Part shown: piece by piece, positions 8,505-17,450 of the stretch
Position numbering within the stretch: position 1 is the first letter of the stretch
Layout: every line of letters starts with the position of its first letter
Assembly (NCBI GenBank): GCA_021738625.1
Contig: JAIPBS010000010.1
Span: 26,924 to 90,923, forward strand
Origin: Bacteroidales bacterium
Lineage (GTDB): Bacteria > Bacteroidota > Bacteroidia > Bacteroidales > JAIOZK01
Direction of reading: 5' to 3'
Length of the DNA stretch: 64,000 bases
Made by a program: the position numbers and the translations under genes
The notes under the pieces: generated by a model
What the model was told of the DNA's origin: nothing
Databases searched by the model: none
What the model saw: the letters and a program-made list of their open reading frames with translations, nothing else

Positions 8505-10367
8505 ATGAAAAGAGAAGTTTACACACCCAGGCGGAGCTACAGCGAACGCTACAACCTTACACGTCACCCCCGGAGGATCAGAAGTTCAGATGTAATTGAA
8601 GGTGTCTTTAATGACATTGATTATTACGACTGTCCCGATCCTTCACTGGTTGCGGCTAAAGCAAAAATCAACGGTTTGGAATGCATTGTACTTGGACAAG
8701 AGAAGAAGCGCGAAGGCAAAGAAAGCAAAGCAACAGGTATGATCACTGCAAAAGGTTACGCTTATGCCTTGAAGGTGTTGGAAGAAGCCGAAGCAAATCA
8801 GATGCCTGTGGTTTCGTTTATCGACACCTTCGGGGGCGATTCCTCCATGGAGTCGGAACTGGGTGGGCAATCCTTCCTGATCTCCGATTGCATCAGTAAG
8901 TTTTGCAGCATAAAAACGCCAACCATTTCATTCGTTATCGGTGAAGGAGGTAGCGGCGGGGCCCTGGCCATGCAGGTGACGGATAAAGGTTTTATGCTTG
9001 AAAATGCCCTGTATTCGGTTATTGCACCGGAAAGCTGCAGCCGCATTATTTTCCATAAACGGCTGGTCGGGGGTGAGGAAATAGAAGATACTATTCCTGA
9101 TGCACTTGAAATGCTCAGGCCGGGAGCCGAGCATATTCTGCAGATCGGAATGATCGATGAAATCCTTCCTGAACCTGAAGACGGCGCTCATACAGATTAT
9201 GAGCGTACCATCAAAACATTAAAAGAAAAACTTATAGAAGGGCTTGAAGAATGGGTTAAATTTCGAAAAAGCGGAGGCGGAAGAATCAAGAAATCAATGC
9301 TTGCACGCATTCTAAAAGACCGCAGAAGAAAGGTACTCAATTACGGTGAATTTGTGGATACCCTCGACGAACTGGCAAAACGCAAAACCCGCAGGAATCA
9401 CCCCGAAAATGTCAAGATGATCGATATTGAGCGGGAAGACTTCCACAATCTTTTCCAGATTAAAGCCCATCTTGAACACGAGGGTATAGAAGATACCGAA
9501 TTGTATGACTGTGAAAAAGAATGGGATCCGGATAAAAACCTGTTCCGCGTGGCCGGGGGCTGCGGATTTGTTTCCTATCATGATTACATCGATAATTATT
9601 ATGCCTGTCCAAAATGCGGCAAGGGAGAATATCTGTGCGTGGATGAGCAAATCGAAAAAATTTGCGATCCGGATACTTTCATGGAAATTGAAGGCGATCT
9701 GACCATCGATAAGATGATCAACAACGATCGTTATAATTTCGGGCGCTATAAGGCCACCCTGGAAAAGTTACGTCAGAAATCATTTTCGAAGGAAGGGCTG
9801 GTCACAGGCAACGCCAAGCTCAACGGCAAAGATATTGTACTGGTGATCTCCGACCTGAAATTTATCGGCGGTTCGTTCGGAGCGGTTTACGGCGAGCGTT
9901 TCAGGCGGGCAGTCCAATACGCGGTAAAACACAATTACCCCCTGATCTCCGTGTGCTCCTCGGGAGGTGCCCGCATGAATGAAGGCCCCATGTCATTGGC
10001 GCAGATGGCCAAAATGAATATGGCACTGCTTGACCTCAAGCGAAAAGGGTTGTTGTATATATCGGTTATTACCGGCCCGACAACCGGAGGGGCCTACGCC
10101 AGTTACGTGACCCAGGGCGATGTGATCGTCGGTGAGAAAGGCGCCCTGGTGGAATTCGCCGGCCCGAGGGTTGTGATGGGCGCCGGTTTTGATGTGGACC
10201 GTGAAATCGTTTGCACGGACAACCTTTATGCAAACGGTAAGATCCATGACCTGGTCAACAGGAAAGACCTTAAGGATTCACTGTCTTATCACGTAAATCT
10301 GTTTTATGCCATGAAGTTCCCGGAAAACAGGGAAAAGCTGGGCCGGGTGGTCGATTTCAACAGTTAG
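8505..10367 (+). CDS. acyl-CoA carboxylase carboxyltransferase, AccA-AccD fusion
   Basis: 620 residues in two crotonase-fold halves. Residues about 40-290 are AccA-like (alpha): GEGGSGGALAMQV near 145 and YSVIAPESCSRI. A zinc-ribbon remnant follows with Cys near 352, 367, 370 and 378 (ACPKCG), and residues about 390-620 are AccD-like (beta): GGSFGAVYGERFRRAVQYA, CSSGGARMNEGP and GPTTGGAYASY. The protein would transfer carboxyl from carboxybiotin to acetyl-CoA, the second half-reaction making malonyl-CoA for fatty acid synthesis. Known fused forms usually run beta then alpha; here the order is alpha then beta. No biotin carboxylase or biotin carrier gene is nearby, and an acyl-CoA other than acetyl-CoA is possible. 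The gene has its own strong promoter. Confidence 0.85.
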   Translation: MKREVYTPRRSYSERYNLTRHPRRIRSSDVIEGVFNDIDYYDCPDPSLVAAKAKINGLECIVLGQEKKREGKESKATGMITAKGYAYALKVLEEAEANQMPVVSFIDTFGGDSSMESELGGQSFLISDCISKFCSIKTPTISFVIGEGGSGGALAMQVTDKGFMLENALYSVIAPESCSRIIFHKRLVGGEEIEDTIPDALEMLRPGAEHILQIGMIDEILPEPEDGAHTDYERTIKTLKEKLIEGLEEWVKFRKSGGGRIKKSMLARILKDRRRKVLNYGEFVDTLDELAKRKTRRNHPENVKMIDIEREDFHNLFQIKAHLEHEGIEDTELYDCEKEWDPDKNLFRVAGGCGFVSYHDYIDNYYACPKCGKGEYLCVDEQIEKICDPDTFMEIEGDLTIDKMINNDRYNFGRYKATLEKLRQKSFSKEGLVTGNAKLNGKDIVLVISDLKFIGGSFGAVYGERFRRAVQYAVKHNYPLISVCSSGGARMNEGPMSLAQMAKMNMALLDLKRKGLLYISVITGPTTGGAYASYVTQGDVIVGEKGALVEFAGPRVVMGAGFDVDREIVCTDNLYANGKIHDLVNRKDLKDSLSYHVNLFYAMKFPENREKLGRVVDFNS

Positions 10368-10442
10368 TTCAAGGATCCCTCCTCACATTTTTTACTATCG
10401 TAAAAAAAATGTTCGTCGGGATGACAGGGTTTTTTTATAGAA

Positions 10443-10484
10443 AAGGGTGCGGGAAGCGGGCAACACCCCGCTTCCCGCACCCTT
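10443..10484. repeat. 18-bp perfect inverted repeat (hairpin)
   Basis: Arms 10443-10460 and 10467-10484 (AAGGGTGCGGGAAGCGGG and its complement) with a 6-base loop. It sits 75 bases after the carboxyltransferase stop and may end that transcript, although the following T-rich stretch is short (TTATTTTA). Confidence 0.8.
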
Positions 10485-10499
10485 ATTTTACCCTTAGTC

Positions 10500-10553
10500 G
10501 AATGTCATTCCGATCGCAGGGCTTGAGCGAAGCGAAAGCCCGGAGAGAGGAAT
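10500..10553. repeat. dispersed intergenic element with GAGCGAAGCGAAA core
   Basis: The segment begins TGTCATTCCGATCGCAGGG and contains GAGCGAAGCGAAA followed by GAGAGAGGAATCCCC. The same core recurs at 56089-56221 in both orientations. Such TGTCATTCC/GAGCGAAGCGAAA segments are typical dispersed intergenic repeats in Bacteroidota genomes. Confidence 0.6.
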
Positions 10554-10769
10554 CCCCTGGCTTTTTATTGGATGTTTGGCAGGAGTGAATCCGATCAATT
10601 GCCCACTGCGGTTGCATTGATCAACCGGACTTCCAGTTGATCGGTTCACATGCGGGGGTAAGAAGTGCGGAGCGCTTCGTTTAATGTAGCAAAGAGAAAG
10701 ACGGGATGATCACCGCACCATTAGTGGTGTTGATTTATTTAAACTGCGAGTCACTGCATATAATCAAAA

Positions 10770-10796
10770 GGCACGGATTGCAAATCCGCGCCAGCC
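10770..10796. repeat. 27-bp dispersed repeat, copy A
   Basis: GGCACGGATTGCAAATCC followed by GCGCCAGCC. An identical 27-mer occurs at 46611-46637 and a diverged inverted copy at 46499-46524. It overlaps the start of the 48-bp repeat at 10788. Confidence 0.85.
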
Positions 10797-10835
10797 GGGT
10801 TCGACAAGCGCACCAAATTTCAACTTTCAAATTTC
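10788..10835 (+). repeat. 48-bp direct repeat, left copy
   Basis: Begins GCGCCAGCCGGGTTCGACAA and ends AACTTTCAAATTTC. It is identical, as far as I can read, to 13525-13572. The two copies flank the FtsX-type permease gene. Confidence 0.9.
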
Positions 10836-11095
10836 CAATTTCGAATACCCAGGTGGAAAACATCAGGCGATGGCGCAACTAAATTTCAAATTTCTGCTGG
10901 CTGGCCTGGATTTTGTCCACCCCCGAACATCTCCTGTCTCAGTTGCGGACATTTTTTTAGAGGAATCCGGCTTCATTCTAAATTCTAAATATCTGATCAC
11001 ATGCTATTTATATAGATTGGTACGATCTGTGAATTCAATAATCGACCCGGTCGCTAACCCGGTTAAAATATGATTGGAACCAATAAGCGAAATAT

Positions 11096-13435
11096 ATGAT
11101 CTGCGCTCATATCAAAACCGCTCTTAGAAGCTTTTTAAAGAACAAGGGATACGTTGTGATCAATATCCTGGGATTGGCCATTGGGATGGCCATGTTTTTC
11201 CTGATCGCCCTATATGTAAAGGATGAAATCACAGCGGATAAATTCCACAAAAACCTAGAAAATATTTACCGGATCGAAACCGACCGTTTCGCCAACACAC
11301 CCATGCGAATGAAAAAACTGATGGGAGAGGAAATCCCGGAGGTCGAGAAGGTCTGCCGCATGAGCTACGGGCAGTCCAGTGGATTGTTCGAACTGGGAGA
11401 GAAAAGTTTACCTTTTGATGACATGTTGCTGGCCGACCCGAATTTCTTCGAGATATTCAGTTTTGAATTGTTGCGGGGCGATCCGGCTACCGTGCTCAGT
11501 AATCCCTATTCACTCGTGATTTCGGAGTCGGAATCGGAGAGAATTTTTGGTGCGGAGGATCCAATAGGGAAAACTTTGCTGCGTGATCAGAAAACCACAT
11601 TCCAAATCACGGGCGTTATGAAAGACATTCCTCCCAATTCCTCTATTTTTGCAGGTTTGGTGGGAAATCTGGAAGTCTTCCCGGAGCTCAACGGCCATCC
11701 CGGTTACCTGGAAGATTACAACGACTGGAGCCACATCACTTTTCTGTTGCTGTCGGATAATCACAAAATCGAGGCCGTCAGCCAAAAGATCAGCAAACAT
11801 CTGAACGATGAAGTTCATGCGATGATGGGCCGGGATGATTTTACGATCAATTGGTTGCTGAGGCCCATGGAAGAGGTTTATTTGAAAGAGGGCAAGCGAT
11901 TTGATTTTCTCAGGCATGGTTCACTTAGTTATATTTACATTTATTCGGCTGTGGGCCTGTTTATCCTCTTTATTGCCGTCGTCAATTTTATAAATCTGGC
12001 CACTGCAACCGCATCGCGCAGGAGCCGAGAGATCGGTCTTAAAAAAGTGATCGGGGCCGGCCGGCCTGCACTCATCAGGCAGTTCCTCACCGAGTCGGTG
12101 CTGATCAGCCTGCTGGCCCTGCTGATCGCAGTTTTTTTATTTGAATTGCTAGTGCCCGTATTCAACCGTTCCATTTTGGCCGAACTGTCGTCATCCGCTT
12201 TGTTCAACCCGGGGGTGATGATTGTTGCCGTATTATTTTCAATCCTGATCGGTATTTTGGCCGGACTATACCCTGCATTTTATCTCAGCCGGCAACAACC
12301 CGCCAGCATTCTTAAAGGCGAGAAAACAAGCGGCCGGAAGGGGATTGGTTTGCGCAGGGCCCTGATCGTTTTCCAGTTCACCATTTCGGTGATCCTTATT
12401 GTGGCCTCCCTGGTGATATACAGACAAATGCGTTTTGCGAGAAATTACGATCTGGGATTCAACAAGGATCAGGTGCTTTATTTTTATAAAAAAGGAGGTG
12501 TTTCGGATAAGTTTGAAGAATTTAAAGCCGAACTTAAATCCATACCCGAAGTGCAGCATGTGGGGGCTTCTTCCCATATACCGGGCTATGCCGGCATGAG
12601 CTGGGGCAGAAAAGTGGATACGGTAGACCGTCGTTTTGCCGCCATTACCTGCAACCCGGAATTCCTGGACGTTCTGGAACTTGAGTTGGTGGACGGAAGA
12701 AATTTTTATGAAGGCTCGGAGATGGATATCCATAAATCTTATATCGTGAACGAAACCTTAGTGAAGGAGTTCGGCCTGAAACAGCCCGTGGGGACCTCAC
12801 TGGCCGATGGCTCCATAATCGGGGTGGTAAAGGATTTTTCTTTTGTTTCGATACGCAACCGGATCGGTCCGCTGGCATTGGCCTATGTTCCGAGCTGGAA
12901 CAATGCCATAACTGTCAGGATATCTCCCCAAAACGTACCTTCCACCATCGATCAGATTGAAAAGACCTGGGAAAGCTTTGCCTCCGGTTTTCCTTTCGAT
13001 TACGGTTTTGTTGACCAGGCATATGACCGGCTGTACCGTACCGAGGAACGTCTGGCCCGTTTGTTCGGGTATTTCTCGGCACTTGCAGTTTTTATTGCCG
13101 GCATGGGCCTGGCCGGACTGGCTTTGTTCTCTGCCCGTCAGCGGACCCGGGAGATCGGCGTGCGTAAGGTGTTCGGCGCCAATCGCCTGTCGGTTGTGGG
13201 AACCATGCTGCGTGAATTTGCCATTTGGGTGGCTCTGGCCAATGTGATCGCCTGGCCGGTAGCCTTTCTGCTGATGAATGACTGGCTGGAACGTTTTGCC
13301 TATCATATCTTTCCGCAGTTGTGGATGTTTTTGCTGGCGGCGGTGCTGGCCTTTCTGGTTGCTTTCGTCACGGTGAGCTGGCATGCCTTCCGCGCTGCCA
13401 GCGCCAATCCCGTGGATTCGCTGAGGTATGAGTGA
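11096..13435 (+). CDS. MacB/FtsX-type ABC transporter permease
   Basis: 779 residues with four membrane helices in the MacB pattern: one near residues 20-42 (VINILGLAIGMAMFFLIALYV), a group around 285-310, 335-360 and 375-405, a mid-protein segment from about 425 (ALIVFQFTISVILIVASLVIY), and a C-terminal FtsX domain (about 660-779). An extracytoplasmic MacB-PCD domain follows the first helix, and a second periplasmic domain lies at about 455-650. This duplicated Bacteroidota form is typical. No ATPase gene is adjacent, so the partner is elsewhere. These permeases act in lipoprotein release, peptide export or mechanotransmission; the substrate is unknown. The gene is enclosed by 48-bp direct repeats, which suggests movement or duplication as a cassette. 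Confidence 0.9.
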   Translation: MICAHIKTALRSFLKNKGYVVINILGLAIGMAMFFLIALYVKDEITADKFHKNLENIYRIETDRFANTPMRMKKLMGEEIPEVEKVCRMSYGQSSGLFELGEKSLPFDDMLLADPNFFEIFSFELLRGDPATVLSNPYSLVISESESERIFGAEDPIGKTLLRDQKTTFQITGVMKDIPPNSSIFAGLVGNLEVFPELNGHPGYLEDYNDWSHITFLLLSDNHKIEAVSQKISKHLNDEVHAMMGRDDFTINWLLRPMEEVYLKEGKRFDFLRHGSLSYIYIYSAVGLFILFIAVVNFINLATATASRRSREIGLKKVIGAGRPALIRQFLTESVLISLLALLIAVFLFELLVPVFNRSILAELSSSALFNPGVMIVAVLFSILIGILAGLYPAFYLSRQQPASILKGEKTSGRKGIGLRRALIVFQFTISVILIVASLVIYRQMRFARNYDLGFNKDQVLYFYKKGGVSDKFEEFKAELKSIPEVQHVGASSHIPGYAGMSWGRKVDTVDRRFAAITCNPEFLDVLELELVDGRNFYEGSEMDIHKSYIVNETLVKEFGLKQPVGTSLADGSIIGVVKDFSFVSIRNRIGPLALAYVPSWNNAITVRISPQNVPSTIDQIEKTWESFASGFPFDYGFVDQAYDRLYRTEERLARLFGYFSALAVFIAGMGLAGLALFSARQRTREIGVRKVFGANRLSVVGTMLREFAIWVALANVIAWPVAFLLMNDWLERFAYHIFPQLWMFLLAAVLAFLVAFVTVSWHAFRAASANPVDSLRYE

Positions 13436-13438
13436 TAG

Positions 13439-13520
13439 GTTGGATGTATGGATGTATGATTGTTTGGTTGCAGGATGAAGTTAGCCGTAATTTATGGTAA
13501 TTGATGGTAATTCATTGTAG
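13439..13520. repeat. dispersed repeat with 10-bp tandem units, copy 1
   Basis: GGATGTATGGATGTATGATT is followed by GTTAGCCGTAA and three 10-bp units GTAATTTATG, GTAATTGATG, GTAATTCATT at 13487-13516. A diverged copy with four units follows the Smr gene at 22212-22293. Confidence 0.8.
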
Positions 13521-13524
13521 CTCT

Positions 13525-13572
13525 GCGCCAGCCGGGTTCGACAAGCGCACCAAATTTCAACTTTCAAATTTC
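13525..13572 (+). repeat. 48-bp direct repeat, right copy
   Basis: Same sequence as 10788-10835. Its last base abuts the stop codon of the M28 peptidase gene on the minus strand. Confidence 0.9.
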
Positions 13573-14949
13573 TTAGTTATCGTCCGTACTTTCCCAATGC
13601 CTGTCAACCAGGTAGATCAACCCGGTGAGCAAGGTGGTACCCATTTGCAATTCCCTGAAACTTACCTCGCTGAAGGTGTCTGACATGCAGTGATGGTAGT
13701 TGTAATATCTCTGCCTGACTGTATTCAGGCCTGCCAGCGGAATGCCGAATTCCTTCAGCGGGTTGATATCGACACCCCCGTAGCCTTTCTTCAGAAAGCC
13801 GCCTCCATAGGGTTCCAGCAATGATTTAAACTGCTGCATCTCAGCAATGAAATCCGGATCGGCGCTGAAGGTGATCCCAATGGGCATGAAAGCTCCGGCG
13901 TCGGATTCGATGGCTAGCAGGTGATCGATACCATTTTCTTTGGTGTATTTCGCATAGGCCGCCCCGCCGCTCTGATACAACTCTTCATCCATAAACATCA
14001 CCGCCCGTATGGTGCGTTTGTTTTGTATTTTCAGCTCGTTGAAAATCCTCAGCACATCCATGGCCTGCACGCAGCCTGCGCCGTCGTCATGCGCACCCTC
14101 GGTGTTAAACCAGGCGTCGATATGTCCGCCGACAAGAATGATTTCTTCCGGTTTTTCCTTACCACGGATATCGACGATCAGGTTGTATGTTGTTAACGCC
14201 GTATCGGTGGCCTGCACATTGATGTTCAGCATGAGCCCGGGAACTTTTTTGAGTTCGCTGCTCAGATAATCGGCATCCATGGTACTGACAGCCACGGCCG
14301 GTATCCTGTTCTCGCGCATGGCACAGCTTCCTGTGTGTGGGATGTCGTTCAGGTTGTATGTCATGGAACGTACGATTACCCCGGCCGCCCCGTATTCGGC
14401 CGCCTTCACCGGTCCCCAATACCGTTGGTCCACGGCATCCCCGTATGCGGCAAAGGGATTGATGAAGGTGGGCTTCATCGGCCGGTTGAAAAACACGATC
14501 CGCCCTCCGATCTTTTCCCTGCCAAGCCTTTCAATATCCTCCACCTGCGTCAACTCGATCACTTCCGCTGTAATGCCTTCCTTAGGTGTGGAGGCGGAAG
14601 GCCCCAGTGCATCGATTGTCAGCGCGTATTCACTGCCGTCATCATAAACAATACCGGCATCGGACGATTCATGGATCCAGGCGGGCGTAATATATTGTTG
14701 TAAGAAAACCGTATCCGCGCCCATCTGTTCAGCGTAATCCCTCATATAATCAACAGCAATATATGAGTTCGGGCTGCCGAGCAAACGCCCCGGGGCCTGC
14801 TTGCATAGGAATTCAAGATTGTGGTATGCCTCCCGGTTGGTGATGGCATTTTCGAATATTTTTCGGAGCTGCACCGAATCGGGGTTTTGTGCCCTGATGC
14901 TGGTCGAGATGCTAAACAGCAATACTACGCTTACGATATATCTGATCAT
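13573..14949 (-). CDS. M28 family zinc peptidase, exported
   Basis: 458 residues with a signal peptide (MIRYIVSVVLLFSISTSIRAQ). A PA-like insert domain spans about residues 115-245, and the zinc peptidase core follows with the expected ligand motifs: GGHIDAW, AHDDGAG, MDEELYQSGG, IESDAG and YYNYHHCMSDTF. This is the layout of the carboxypeptidase Q / plasma glutamate carboxypeptidase group, which cleaves dipeptides or N-terminal residues with two zinc ions. It would act in the periplasm or outside the cell. A TAAATTTG -7 element lies 20 bases upstream of the ATG. Confidence 0.93.
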   Translation of the reverse strand: MIRYIVSVVLLFSISTSIRAQNPDSVQLRKIFENAITNREAYHNLEFLCKQAPGRLLGSPNSYIAVDYMRDYAEQMGADTVFLQQYITPAWIHESSDAGIVYDDGSEYALTIDALGPSASTPKEGITAEVIELTQVEDIERLGREKIGGRIVFFNRPMKPTFINPFAAYGDAVDQRYWGPVKAAEYGAAGVIVRSMTYNLNDIPHTGSCAMRENRIPAVAVSTMDADYLSSELKKVPGLMLNINVQATDTALTTYNLIVDIRGKEKPEEIILVGGHIDAWFNTEGAHDDGAGCVQAMDVLRIFNELKIQNKRTIRAVMFMDEELYQSGGAAYAKYTKENGIDHLLAIESDAGAFMPIGITFSADPDFIAEMQQFKSLLEPYGGGFLKKGYGGVDINPLKEFGIPLAGLNTVRQRYYNYHHCMSDTFSEVSFRELQMGTTLLTGLIYLVDRHWESTDDN

Positions 14950-14969
14950 ATTTTTCGATTTTGATCCGG

Positions 14970-14977
14970 CAAATTTA
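14970..14977 (-). promoter_or_regulatory. -7 element of M28 gene (TAAATTTG)
   Basis: TAAATTTG on the minus strand matches TAnnTTTG; no good TTG box is seen at the usual distance upstream. Confidence 0.55.
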
Positions 14978-15019
14978 ACCCGAATAATCCATAAAATAAT
15001 ATGTTGTTGCGTTGAATTG

Positions 15020-15937
15020 TTATGATTGAATTCGTTTTAATCTCCTGTTGCGTCTTACACTTCCTGTTGATATGAGGATCACCCCTGCAATGGTGAACAG
15101 ACCTCCTATGATCTGGTAATCGTAAGGCAGGGTGTTAAAGTAAATGTATGCCCCAAGCAAAACAAACAGGCTTCTGGAACTTCTTACGATCGAGGCTTTC
15201 CCGGCCCCGATGTACTTCAGGGCAAGATATGAAGTAAAAACGGTCAGGAAGGGGCCGAGCAATGAACCTATGCTTATGTTGACCGCGGCAGAAACCGGGA
15301 TGACAAAAGATTCGCAATAGATACACATCATAATAAATGAAAACAATAACAGAAAAGTCGACCGGCTGATGGAAAGCACCACCGGATCGACCACCATAAT
15401 ATTTTTTTTGGCAATGATGGCAGCCGAACTGAATAAAACGGCTGATATGATGATGTATTCCGTACCGTGGGTGAATAACTTGCCCATCTCCGTGTTGCCC
15501 TTGTAGCTGATGATGAACGCGCCAGCCAGGGTGAGCGCTATGCCTGCAATTTCGTATTTGCCGAATTGTTCCCTCAGGATAATAATCCCCAGCAAGGTGA
15601 CAAAAAAGGGATTGAAGTTTGCCAGAAAGGAAACAATAGCGGGATTTTCCACCACCTGAATGGCAGTGAAGAAAAAGGTCGTACCACCCACTTCCAGCAG
15701 CCCGATCACTATAAGTGCCCAGATGGTTTGCTTTTGTAGTTTTCTGATGGTTCTTACTTTTCTTCCTTTGATGGAATAAAGCAGGTTCCAGAGCAAACCA
15801 AGACCAAACCAATAAAAGCCGAACTGAGCAAGGTGGGTTTCTTTTAGGGCAGCTTTGCTAAAAATATAAACATTGGAAACGGCTATGGCACCGAGCAGCG
15901 AAAGCAATATGCCCCTGGTTTCTTTTTTGATGACCAT
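15020..15937 (-). CDS. EamA/DMT family transporter
   Basis: 305 residues with ten predicted membrane helices arranged as two EamA repeats (about 8-140 and 158-292). The typical proline-rich helix end NPAIVSFLANFNPFFVTLLG closes the first half, and GAGKASIVRSSRSLFVLLGA marks the second. The tail is basic (RRNRRLKRIQS). DMT carriers export amino acids, nucleotides or other metabolites; the substrate cannot be deduced. Single gene with its own promoter. Confidence 0.9.
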   Translation of the reverse strand: MVIKKETRGILLSLLGAIAVSNVYIFSKAALKETHLAQFGFYWFGLGLLWNLLYSIKGRKVRTIRKLQKQTIWALIVIGLLEVGGTTFFFTAIQVVENPAIVSFLANFNPFFVTLLGIIILREQFGKYEIAGIALTLAGAFIISYKGNTEMGKLFTHGTEYIIISAVLFSSAAIIAKKNIMVVDPVVLSISRSTFLLLFSFIMMCIYCESFVIPVSAAVNISIGSLLGPFLTVFTSYLALKYIGAGKASIVRSSRSLFVLLGAYIYFNTLPYDYQIIGGLFTIAGVILISTGSVRRNRRLKRIQS

Positions 15938-15957
15938 CCGGTAAGGATTTCTTTAGA

Positions 15958-15965
15958 CAAAGTTA
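15958..15965 (-). promoter_or_regulatory. -7 element of EamA gene (TAACTTTG)
   Basis: TAACTTTG on the minus strand, 20 bases upstream of the ATG, matches TAnnTTTG. Confidence 0.55.
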
Positions 15966-16235
15966 ACAAAATAGCGCTATGAATGTACTATGTTTACCTT
16001 ATGACGATTACTTTGTTCTTCATAATTTCAAGGTTTTTGTTTTGATAATTAAACACAGAAGTTGTAAAAATGTTTAATAAAATCTATAAAAAGATAAACA
16101 TAAAAAGCATAAAACTATTCAGGCGAGCTGAACCCCCTAATGCTTGGTGTATCGGTGATAAATGGGAGAGTCACATATGATATAAAATCATTTCCTTGAA
16201 TCAGCCTGCAAGTACCTGGTGTTTGTTTCCAAATT
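15966..16235. other. AT-rich intergenic region
   Basis: No gene or RNA is visible. The right end (16228-16257) has the AAATTTCAAAT-type sequence that recurs next to other genes here (10814-10835, 13551-13572, 22799-22817), and here it runs into the end of the cytochrome gene. Confidence 0.5.
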
Positions 16236-17450
16236 TCAAATGTCAATTTTCAAATTTCTTGCATCCGGAGGGCCGAAATCGGGATTGGTAAGAAAGTCCT
16301 CATCCCGTAGGGTTTTGATAAAAGCTTTTAGATCTTCTTTTTCATTCGTAGTCAATTGAACACCATCGTTGGCAATATGATGCATCAGGGGATCGATAAA
16401 GGGCGACCAGACCAGGTGATGTGAATAAAAATCGATCACCTCGTCCAGGGTATCAAATCTGCCGTCGTGCATATAAGGCCCGGTCAGTTCGATGTTTCTC
16501 AATGTGGTGGCTTTGTATGCGCCCAGATCCTGCGGGTCGCCGGTAATATGATAACGGTCGCGCGGGTCTTCATGTGAACCCGTGAAAAGGGAATCCTTTC
16601 CGTTGTTATAAAACAGATTGGTGGTAAACAAAGGATTGCCCGCCCCGCCGTGGCAATGAAAACAGTCGGCGCCTTCTTCGGTAGTGAAAAGAACAAAGCC
16701 GTTCAGCTCGGAGGCCGTAAGTTGGACCTCGCCCCGCAAATATTTATCGAATTTCGAGTTGGCCGAGATAAATGTTCTCACAAACTGGGCCACCGCCTTG
16801 CTGATGTTGTCCATGGTCACCTGTTCCGAACCGAAAGCCTTTTCAAACAATTCGGGGTAGCCCGGTATGCTTTGGATCAGTTCCACCGTCCGGTTGGTAT
16901 CCCCGGCCATTTCATGTTCGGCCATCACGCCCATCCACACCAGGTCTTTAATATTTCTGTAATGCTCCTGTGGATTATCTTCCGAGATGAAGCCGTTCCA
17001 AAGGTATCCGTTTTCATTCCAGATCAGGTTGATCAGTGGCAACATCACATGGGGGGTTGGTTTGCCGGTCAGTCCGTGGGTGAAGCCGCCCGTAAATTCG
17101 GGATGGTCCGTGCCGCACTCAAAAGAGTTGGCTTGGATGTGGCAGGTGGCGCAGCTCATCAGGCTGTCGGGGTGGGTGCGGCCCGACAGCCGCCCGTCGT
17201 AAAAAAGATAGCGCCCCAGTTCGACGCCTTCCACGGTCATGGGGTTGTCTTCCGGGATGTTCAGCCGCGTAGGAAAACCGTATGGGATGTCGATCTCATA
17301 AGGCGTGGGCTGCTGTTTTTGAGGTTGCGGGTCGTCTTTTTCGGAACAGGAGGAAAAAAATGCAAAAAGCACGATCAGGGCAACAAGCGGCCATTTTTGC
17401 AATGCCCTTATGCTTCCATTAAAGATGATATTTTTTACCCTTGCTTTCAT
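16236..17450 (-). CDS. MbnH-like di-heme cytochrome c peroxidase/MauG family lipoprotein
   Basis: 404 residues. The N-terminal hydrophobic segment ends in a lipobox (FFSSC, C35), so it is probably a lipoprotein. Two c-type heme sites are present: CATCH (C100, C103, H104) and CFHCH (C263, C266, H267). The bCcP/MauG signature YMHDGRFDTLDEVIDFY lies near the C-terminus. The ATG overlaps the stop of the MbnP-like gene by 4 bp (ATGA), implying translational coupling. In characterised systems MbnH oxidises a tryptophan of MbnP to kynurenine, creating a copper site; the pairing here suggests the same kind of partnership. A plain H2O2-reducing peroxidase is the alternative. Confidence 0.88.
   Translation of the reverse strand: MKARVKNIIFNGSIRALQKWPLVALIVLFAFFSSCSEKDDPQPQKQQPTPYEIDIPYGFPTRLNIPEDNPMTVEGVELGRYLFYDGRLSGRTHPDSLMSCATCHIQANSFECGTDHPEFTGGFTHGLTGKPTPHVMLPLINLIWNENGYLWNGFISEDNPQEHYRNIKDLVWMGVMAEHEMAGDTNRTVELIQSIPGYPELFEKAFGSEQVTMDNISKAVAQFVRTFISANSKFDKYLRGEVQLTASELNGFVLFTTEEGADCFHCHGGAGNPLFTTNLFYNNGKDSLFTGSHEDPRDRYHITGDPQDLGAYKATTLRNIELTGPYMHDGRFDTLDEVIDFYSHHLVWSPFIDPLMHHIANDGVQLTTNEKEDLKAFIKTLRDEDFLTNPDFGPPDARNLKIDI

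Noticed and set aside
10870..11073. 67-codon plus-strand frame before the FtsX-type gene
   Set aside because: It begins in repeat sequence, has no recognisable domain and no promoter.
12797..13384. 195-codon minus-strand frame
   Set aside because: It is antisense to the C-terminal FtsX domain of the permease and has low-complexity composition.
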